NCBI RefSeq assembly: GCF_003797775.2
Contig: NZ_CP060725.1
Coordinates: 3,094,001-3,158,000, forward strand
Direction: 5' to 3'
DNA from: Sphingopyxis sp. OPL5
GTDB taxonomy: Bacteria > Pseudomonadota > Alphaproteobacteria > Sphingomonadales > Sphingomonadaceae
Length of the DNA: 64,000 nt
Below the pieces are notes generated by a model, which was not told where the DNA came from, did not search any database, and saw only the letters and a list, made by a program, of their open reading frames with translations. A program made the translations under genes and the position numbers. Shown in pieces: positions 58,694-64,000 of the stretch (position 1 is the stretch's first letter; every line of letters begins with the position of its first letter).

Positions 58694-58923
58694 CTCCTTC
58701 TGGCCGACGTAATATTGTTTCGGGTGAAACCGGTCTGACGCAAGGTAATTGTTGCATAATTGTCACATCGGCCCTTTTTAAGACAGGGGCCGTAACTTTT
58801 TCGATTGTGCGGCGCAGCAACTTGCCCAAAAGAGACGCACGCATGACCGGACCGGCCCGATACAGAGGCTGGCTGTCACGCAGCAGGCAGGGACGATCCG
58901 TTTTTCCATTTGGGGATCTGTCC

Positions 58924-59658
58924 ATGAAGAAACTCTCCCGCGCATGCCTCGGCATGCTTCTCGCCGCCGTTGCCGTTCCGCAGGCCGCCTACGCCCAGGA
59001 CGCAGAAGAAGACACCGACGGCATCACCATCACCGGTGGTGCAACGGTGGTCAGCGACTATCGTTTCCGCGGTTTCAGCCAGTCGAACGAAGAAGCGGCG
59101 ATCCAGGGCACTTTCACGATCACGCATGAAAGCGGCCTCTATGTCGGCACCTGGGGTTCGAGCATCGGCTTTAACAACGGCACCGAAATCGACGTCTATG
59201 GCGGCTATTCGACCGAACTGACCTCGGGCCTCGTCGGCGACATCGGCGCGACGCTCTATCTCTATCCCGGCGTCGGCAACACCACCGTGATCGAACCCTA
59301 TGCGTCGCTGACCGGCACCGTCGGCCCGGCGTCGATCAAGGGCGGCGTCGCCTGGGCGCCCGGCGGCCAGGATTCGCTCGGCGACGCCAGCGGCATCTAT
59401 CTGTACAGCGATGTCGGCGTCGCGATCCCCGATACCCCGATCAAGCTGAAGGGCCATCTCGGCTATGCCAAGAGCGACAGCTTCCTCGGCGGGCTCGACG
59501 GCGAAGTGTTCGACTATTCGGTCGGGGTCGACTTCACCTGGAAGATGCTGACGCTCGGCATTTCCTACGTCAACACCGACGCCCCCAAGACCCTTGGCTA
59601 CAAGGAAGCCGTGGGTGCCGACGGTGCGGTCCTCTTCTCGCTCGGCGCCTCTTTCTGA
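58924..59658 (+). CDS. TorF-family putative porin, second copy
   Basis: A 244-aa barrel: signal MKKLSRACLGMLLAAVAVPQ ... AYAQD, then GGATVVSDYRFRGFSQSNEE, strands with HESGLYVGTWGSSIGFNNG and final LGASF. Clearly related to the preceding gene (shared SDYRFRG, WGS and Y-GGY text), so a local duplication. The upstream 58694-58923 has AT-rich promoter-like DNA (TTGCAT ... TTTTTA near 58750-58780). Strong double terminator follows; probably well expressed. Confidence 0.92.
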   Translation: MKKLSRACLGMLLAAVAVPQAAYAQDAEEDTDGITITGGATVVSDYRFRGFSQSNEEAAIQGTFTITHESGLYVGTWGSSIGFNNGTEIDVYGGYSTELTSGLVGDIGATLYLYPGVGNTTVIEPYASLTGTVGPASIKGGVAWAPGGQDSLGDASGIYLYSDVGVAIPDTPIKLKGHLGYAKSDSFLGGLDGEVFDYSVGVDFTWKMLTLGISYVNTDAPKTLGYKEAVGADGAVLFSLGASF

Positions 59659-59668
59659 CGCCGGGCCC

Positions 59669-59742
59669 GGAGGCGGCCTCTGGGGGGAGGCCGCCTCCCT
59701 TTTCTCTCTCGACGGAAAGGGCCGGCGTTCGCCGGCCTTTTT
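59669..59742 (+). terminator. Two consecutive terminators after the porin
   Basis: First hairpin GGAGGCGGCCTC ... GAGGCCGCCTCC (59669-59698) then CTTTT. Second hairpin AAAGGGCCGGC GTTC GCCGGCCTTTT (59716-59742). Together they make a strong stop. Confidence 0.85.
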
Positions 59743-59858
59743 CTGTTTAGGAGTGACAATGGGCGGAAATGGGCAAGCCGCCATATAAACTTCGCTCGAC
59801 ACGAACGGAAGAGGGGGCGGTCTGGGGAAGCCACCCCGGACCGGTCGGTGCTTCCAGG

Positions 59859-61421
59859 CTAAGGCTTCTTCGCCGCCAGCGCGTCGCGCGCGCCGCGCAG
59901 GCCGAGGAATTGTTCGGCGAGCATCCAGTCCTGGCGTGCGAGCTTGGGGTCGGAGAGGCTGACCGCCTTCGCCTGATCGAGCAGACCGGCCGCCTTGGTC
60001 GCGGCCTCGCCGCTTAACAGCGGATAGCTTTTCCCCAGCGCATAGACTTCCCAGCCGAACGGCACGTGGCGATAGGTGTCGACATAGGTGTCGCCGCCGG
60101 CGCGGATGACGTTGACGTCGTTCGAGATATTCTGGTCGACCGGCGACAGCTTGTCGATCCCCGCGACATAGGTTTCGGCGATCTCCTTCGCCTCGGCCGC
60201 GCCAACCTCGGGCAACAGCGCGAGCGTCGCCATCGCCGACACCGACGGCGCCTCGGTGCGCAGGCTGTTGTCGGGATAGTCGGACCAGTTGACCCCGGCG
60301 CGCGGGCGGCGTTTCTTGAGCCATTCGACCGCGCGGGCGCGCGCCGCCCTGACCTTCGCCTGCAACGCCGGATCGGCCTTCAGCACCGGGTCGATGTCGC
60401 GCAGCGCGATGACCGACAGCGCGGTGATATAAGTGGCGGCATTGTCGGGGCGGTCGGCGGCGTCCATCGTGCTCGACCACCAGCCTTCGCGATTTTGCGC
60501 GGCGAGCAGCGCGTCGACCACCGGTGCAGGGGGCGCGCGGTCCATCACGCCATAAGCGGTCAGCGTCCAGGTCGAGACGATGGTGAAGGGCGCGCCCTCG
60601 ACCATCACGCAATGGCAGGAGCCGCCGAGGAATTTGGTCACCGCCGCCTCGAAGCGCGCGAGTTCCTCGGCGCTCGGCGATTTTTCGACCGCGATGAGCT
60701 GGGCGAGCGCCCAGAAGACCTTGCCGTTGTTGGTGGTCTCGACGTCGTTCAGCGCGCTGACAAGGGCGTTGGCCATGACGGGTTCGGTGGTCTTGACCGT
60801 CTTGTCGAAGCTCGCGGCGGTGGCGGCCTGGTCGAAGGACGGGCCGCTGCCGGCAAAATACCAGCCGCCGCCCGCGACCGTGGCGATCGCGAGCGCGGCT
60901 GCGCCGCCGAGTGCGAGCGGGGAGAAGCGGCGCTTCTGCGGGCCTGCGGGGCGAATGTCGTCGGTTGGCGGCGCGGCGCCGGTCTTCTTCAGCCGCCGGT
61001 CGATCGCCACGAGCACGCGCTGCCACGCCGGATGCGCCTCGCTGCCGTCGAAGCCCGACATGTCGAGGACGTTGACGTTATAGAATTCGGCGGGCAGCGC
61101 CTCGGGATCGATCTTGTCGAGCGCGATCGCGACGAGCGAACCGCGGTCGAGCCCGATGCGGCTTTCGATGCGCACCCAGCGGCGCTGGATCGCGGCGGGG
61201 GTCCAGCAACCGAGCACGACCCCGGCGCCCTTGACCGCGCGGTCGATGACGTCGGGAAATTCGGCGCCGGCGTCGATCCCCTCGGCATCGAAAAACACAT
61301 GATGGCCGCGCGCGAGCAGCAGGTCGCGCAGTTGCATCGCCTTGTCCGCATCGGCGCGGCTGTAGCTGACGAAGATGTCGTAGGGGCGCTCGTTCGACGC
61401 GTCCCCCTCTTGCGCAGTCAT
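59859..61421 (-). CDS. TIR-domain membrane protein with alpha/alpha-toroid-like C-terminus
   Basis: A 520-aa protein. TIR domain 12-145: ERPYDIFVSYSRADADKAMQ, HHVFFDAEGIDAGAEF and RRWVRIESRIGLDRGSLVAI, where Glu86 is in the place of the NADase glutamate. A single helix at about 168-190 (LALGGAAALAIATVAGGGWY) anchors it. Residues 200-520 have helical repeats with Trp and Asn: STWTLTAYGVMDRA, GWWSSTMDAADRPDNAATYI and NWSDYPDNSLRTEAPSVSAM, resembling the toroid of terpene cyclases or complement-like proteins. The C-terminal part is predicted outside the cytoplasm. Start at 61421 has a weak ribosome site. Confidence 0.8.
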   Translation of the reverse strand: MTAQEGDASNERPYDIFVSYSRADADKAMQLRDLLLARGHHVFFDAEGIDAGAEFPDVIDRAVKGAGVVLGCWTPAAIQRRWVRIESRIGLDRGSLVAIALDKIDPEALPAEFYNVNVLDMSGFDGSEAHPAWQRVLVAIDRRLKKTGAAPPTDDIRPAGPQKRRFSPLALGGAAALAIATVAGGGWYFAGSGPSFDQAATAASFDKTVKTTEPVMANALVSALNDVETTNNGKVFWALAQLIAVEKSPSAEELARFEAAVTKFLGGSCHCVMVEGAPFTIVSTWTLTAYGVMDRAPPAPVVDALLAAQNREGWWSSTMDAADRPDNAATYITALSVIALRDIDPVLKADPALQAKVRAARARAVEWLKKRRPRAGVNWSDYPDNSLRTEAPSVSAMATLALLPEVGAAEAKEIAETYVAGIDKLSPVDQNISNDVNVIRAGGDTYVDTYRHVPFGWEVYALGKSYPLLSGEAATKAAGLLDQAKAVSLSDPKLARQDWMLAEQFLGLRGARDALAAKKP

Positions 61422-61636
61422 GGTCGTCGCAACCTTCTGTCCCCCGTGCGTCGCGATACCCCGATGCAGCGATAGCATTCCCGCGACACATCGCAAGTCG
61501 CTTGACGCTGTCGATGAACCGTTTATTTCCAGCGACGAGTTGAGCGAGAGGAGTCCCCCATGCCCCAAGCCGCGTCCGTTCCCCCGTCCCGTCATCCCCC
61601 AATCCGCCCCGCGAAAAGGGCGAACGCTCGCCGGGC

Positions 61637-63040
61637 GTGAAGCTGGTGATCGCGGTGCTCATCGCGGTTGCGCTGATGGTGCCGCTGCTGATGGTCTATG
61701 GGCTGCTGTGGGACCGGCAGGAACAGGCGCAGACCGCGCAGGCGTCGATCGGGCAGGGCTGGGGCGGGCAACAGACGATCGCCGGGCCGGTGATCGTCAT
61801 CCCCTATCGGGCGACCGAGACACAGACGGTGACCGAAAATGGCCGCGATGTGACGCGGTCGGTGACCGTTCTTCGAAACCTCTATCTCTCGCCGCAGGCG
61901 AACAAGGCCGACGTCGTCATCAAGCCCGAGACGCGCAAGAAGGCGATTTACGAGACCGTCGTCTATGAAAGCCAGATTTCGGGGAGCGCCGATTTCGTGC
62001 TGCCCGCCGACATCGCGCGCTATGGCGTGGCGCGCGAGGCGCTGTTGCTCGACCGCGCCGAACTGCGGCTCGGCGTCAGCGACGCGCGCGGCCTCGTCGA
62101 CGGCAACAGCCTGGCGGTGAACGGCACCGCGGTGCCGCTGCAGCCCGGCAAGGGGCTGCTCTCGACCGGCAATTCGGGAACCTTCGCCTTCGTCGACTGG
62201 ACCGGCGGCGCGCCGATGAAGGTCGATTACAAGATCGGGGTGCGGGGCTTGGGTGATTTCCGGCTGGTCCCGCGCGGGGTCGATACGCGCTGGACGGTTA
62301 AGTCGAGCTGGCCGAACCCCAGCTTCGGCGGCGATTTCCTGCCCGCGACGCGCAGCGTGACGGGGAACGGCTTCACCGCGACCTATGCGATCCCGAACCT
62401 CGCGCTCGGACAGGCGCAGGTGCTGACCGGCGACCTGTCGGCGCCGGAGGTGAGTTATGGCGGCGGGCGCGACCAATATGTCGAAACCGCCGCGGTCGAA
62501 GCCGTCGCGGCGGCCGCCGACGGCGCGAGCGAGGCGTCGGGCGGTACCGCCAAGGCGATCGCGATCAGCCTGATCGAGCCGGTCGACCTCTACAGCCAGG
62601 TCGATCGCAGCATCAAATATGGTTTCCTGTTCATCGGCTTCACCTTCGTCGCCTTCCTGATGTTCGATGTCATCGCCGGTGCGCGCGTCGCGGCGGCCGA
62701 ATATCTGCTGACCGGTGTGGCGCTCGTGCTGTTCTTCGTGCTGCTGCTCGCCTTCGCCGAGGTGATCGGTTTCCTGTTCGCCTATCTGCTCGCGGCGGGC
62801 GCGATCATCGGCTTGCTCGCGGCGTATAGTGCGGCGGTGCTCAAGAGCTGGAAACGCGCGCGGTTCCTCGCGGCGATGCTGCTCGGGCTTTATGCGCTGC
62901 TCTATGTGCTGCTCAACCTCGAGGCCTATTCGCTGCTGATCGGGTCGGTGCTGATGTTCTTCGCGCTCGCGGGCGTGATGTACATGACGCGGAATATCGA
63001 CTGGGGCGGGGTCGGGAAGAAGAGCGAGGTGGCGGCCTAA
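61637..63040 (+). CDS. creD: CreD-family inner-membrane protein, start possibly frameshifted
   Basis: A 467-aa CreD protein: first helix KLVIAVLIAVALMVPLLMVY, large periplasmic domain with GQQTIAGPVIVIPYR, then five helices from about 332 on (KYGFLFIGFTFVAFLMFDVI ... VLMFFALAGVMYMTRNIDWG). CreD is an envelope-stress protein of the CreBC regulon. The GTG at 61637 has no good ribosome site. An ATG at 61560 has GAGAGGAG at the right distance but is one base out of frame; one extra C in CATCCCCCAAT would join it (MPQAASVPPSRHPP, then NPPREKGERSPGVKLV). So 5' end uncertain. Confidence 0.88.
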   Translation: MKLVIAVLIAVALMVPLLMVYGLLWDRQEQAQTAQASIGQGWGGQQTIAGPVIVIPYRATETQTVTENGRDVTRSVTVLRNLYLSPQANKADVVIKPETRKKAIYETVVYESQISGSADFVLPADIARYGVAREALLLDRAELRLGVSDARGLVDGNSLAVNGTAVPLQPGKGLLSTGNSGTFAFVDWTGGAPMKVDYKIGVRGLGDFRLVPRGVDTRWTVKSSWPNPSFGGDFLPATRSVTGNGFTATYAIPNLALGQAQVLTGDLSAPEVSYGGGRDQYVETAAVEAVAAAADGASEASGGTAKAIAISLIEPVDLYSQVDRSIKYGFLFIGFTFVAFLMFDVIAGARVAAAEYLLTGVALVLFFVLLLAFAEVIGFLFAYLLAAGAIIGLLAAYSAAVLKSWKRARFLAAMLLGLYALLYVLLNLEAYSLLIGSVLMFFALAGVMYMTRNIDWGGVGKKSEVAA

Positions 63041-63044
63041 ACCT

Positions 63045-63127
63045 CGTCATTGCGAGCGAAGCGAAGCAATCCAGGGCGGTTTACGCGAGCTCTGGATTGC
63101 CGCGTCGCTTCGCTCCTCGCAATGACG
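63045..63127. repeat. REP-like palindrome, second copy
   Basis: Arms 63045-63074 (starting CGTCATTGCGAGCGAAGCGA) and 63092-63127 pair imperfectly. Same family as 48147-48222. Lies between the convergent creD and lactate dehydrogenase genes. Confidence 0.8.
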
Positions 63128-63134
63128 AGCCGGG

Positions 63135-64000
63135 TTACCGCCAGCGCAGGTTGTCGCGTGACAGGTCCGCGAGGCTCTTCGCCCCCATTAGCTTCATCCC
63201 GCGCTCCATCTCGGCGCGGAGCAGGGCGATCGCGCGGCTCACGCCGTCCTCACCCGCCGCCGCCAGCGCGTAGAGATAAAGCCGCCCGCCCGAGCAGGCC
63301 TTCGCGCCGACCGACAGCGCCTTCAGCACATGCGTCCCGCGCGTGATGCCGCCGTCGCAGATCACCTCGATCCTGTCGCCGACCGCGTCGACGATCTCGG
63401 CGAGCGCGTCGAAGGGTGCGCGGCTGCCGTCGAGCTGGCGCCCGCCATGGTTCGACACCATGATCGCACTCGCGCCGATGTCGACCGCGCGGCGCGCATC
63501 CTCTACCGCGACGATGCCCTTCAAACAGAAGGGGCCGTCCCATTGTTTGCGGATCGCCTCGGCGCGCTTCCAGTCGAGGCTCTGGTCGAGCATCGAGGTG
63601 AAATATTCGGCGACCGATTTGGGCACGCTCGACCCTTCGGAGACATGCGTCGCGAGGTTGGGCAGGCTGAATTTCTCGCGCAGCACATAGTTGAGGCCCC
63701 AGCCGGGCTTGATCGCATAGCTGAGCATGTTGCCCGGCGTGAAGCGCGGCGGCGAGGTGAAGCCCGAGCGCAGGCAGCGTTCGCGGTTGCCCCCGACGAT
63801 CGTGTCGACGGTGAGCGCGACGGCGTCGAACTTCGCGGCGCGCGCCGCGTCGAGCATCGCGGTGTTGAGGCCTTCGTCATGGTGGACGTAGAGCTGGAAC
63901 AGCTTGGGGCCGTCGGTGAGCGCGCCCGCTTCGGCGAGGCTGATCGTCGCGAGGCTCGAGATGCCGGCAACGGTGCCGGCGTTCGCCGCGGCGCGCAGCA
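63135..64000 (-). CDS. lldD: FMN-dependent alpha-hydroxy-acid (L-lactate) dehydrogenase, partial
   Basis: At least 288 codons of the C-terminal two thirds; the 5' end lies beyond the window. NAGTVAGISSLATISLAEAG, FQLYVHHDEGLNTAMLDAAR, VSNHGGRQLDGSRAPFDALA with the catalytic His, and EVICDGGITRGTHVLKALSV show the FMN TIM barrel of lactate/glycolate oxidases. Complete members are about 380 aa. The tail is normal. Exact substrate uncertain; L-lactate most likely. Confidence 0.9.
   Translation of the reverse strand, partial: LRAAANAGTVAGISSLATISLAEAGALTDGPKLFQLYVHHDEGLNTAMLDAARAAKFDAVALTVDTIVGGNRERCLRSGFTSPPRFTPGNMLSYAIKPGWGLNYVLREKFSLPNLATHVSEGSSVPKSVAEYFTSMLDQSLDWKRAEAIRKQWDGPFCLKGIVAVEDARRAVDIGASAIMVSNHGGRQLDGSRAPFDALAEIVDAVGDRIEVICDGGITRGTHVLKALSVGAKACSGGRLYLYALAAAGEDGVSRAIALLRAEMERGMKLMGAKSLADLSRDNLRWR

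Overview
The window is 64 kb of GC-rich chromosome from an alphaproteobacterium of the Sphingomonadaceae. I infer a Sphingopyxis-like organism from the gene families (TorF-type porins, a SciP/DUF1153 regulator, CreD, many small sphingomonad-type proteins), codon use and GC-rich intergenic palindromes. I cannot name the species. I see no rRNA, tRNA, CRISPR array, transposase or prophage. Most of the DNA is ordinary core chromosome in short operons that often join by 4-bp start/stop overlaps.

0-10.6 kb: a secreted YVTN beta-propeller protein. Then comes a compact three-gene unit: a 48-aa peptide, a HEAT-repeat protein, and a 3-His cupin plus HEAT protein. It looks like a peptide-modification locus and is the best candidate here for an undescribed system. 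After it come lepA, a large membrane patatin-like lipase coupled to a lipoprotein, and a helix-turn-helix protein coupled to a small partner. 10.7-18 kb: a GNAT enzyme, an alpha/beta hydrolase and kynureninase; the divergent ohrR/ohr peroxide pair around a very long hairpin; sciP with an unknown partner; mnmA. 18-30 kb: small envelope and membrane proteins, a DsbA-like protein, a nuclease, a sulfatase-fold membrane protein, a DUF2272 protein, a TM2 protein and a secreted HExxH protein.

30-38 kb: nrdA and nrdB (class Ia ribonucleotide reductase) are separated by a DUF559 endonuclease gene enclosed in roughly 60-bp terminal inverted repeats. A pair of NrdR-like boxes lies upstream. hscC (Hsp70) is coupled to a membrane J-like protein without HPD. 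A 20-aa gene with its own terminator follows. 38-49.6 kb: a CHASE2/EAL phosphodiesterase, an acyl-CoA dehydrogenase, a MITE-like 267-bp element, sua5, an EamA transporter, an SDR cluster, an acyl-CoA carboxylase beta subunit and an acyltransferase. 49.6-64 kb: an S41 peptidase behind a BlaI/CopY-type operator, a secreted methyltransferase-like protein, a chitosanase-like/L,D-transpeptidase-like fusion without signal peptide, a six-gene chain headed by ispG, two TorF porins, a membrane TIR-domain protein with an alpha/alpha-toroid-like C-terminus, creD, and a 5'-truncated lactate dehydrogenase gene at the edge.

Two genes (19984-20645 and creD) each look one C short within a C-rich run near the start codon. 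That suggests sequencing error or recent loss. All functional statements come from reading motifs by eye; no database search was possible.
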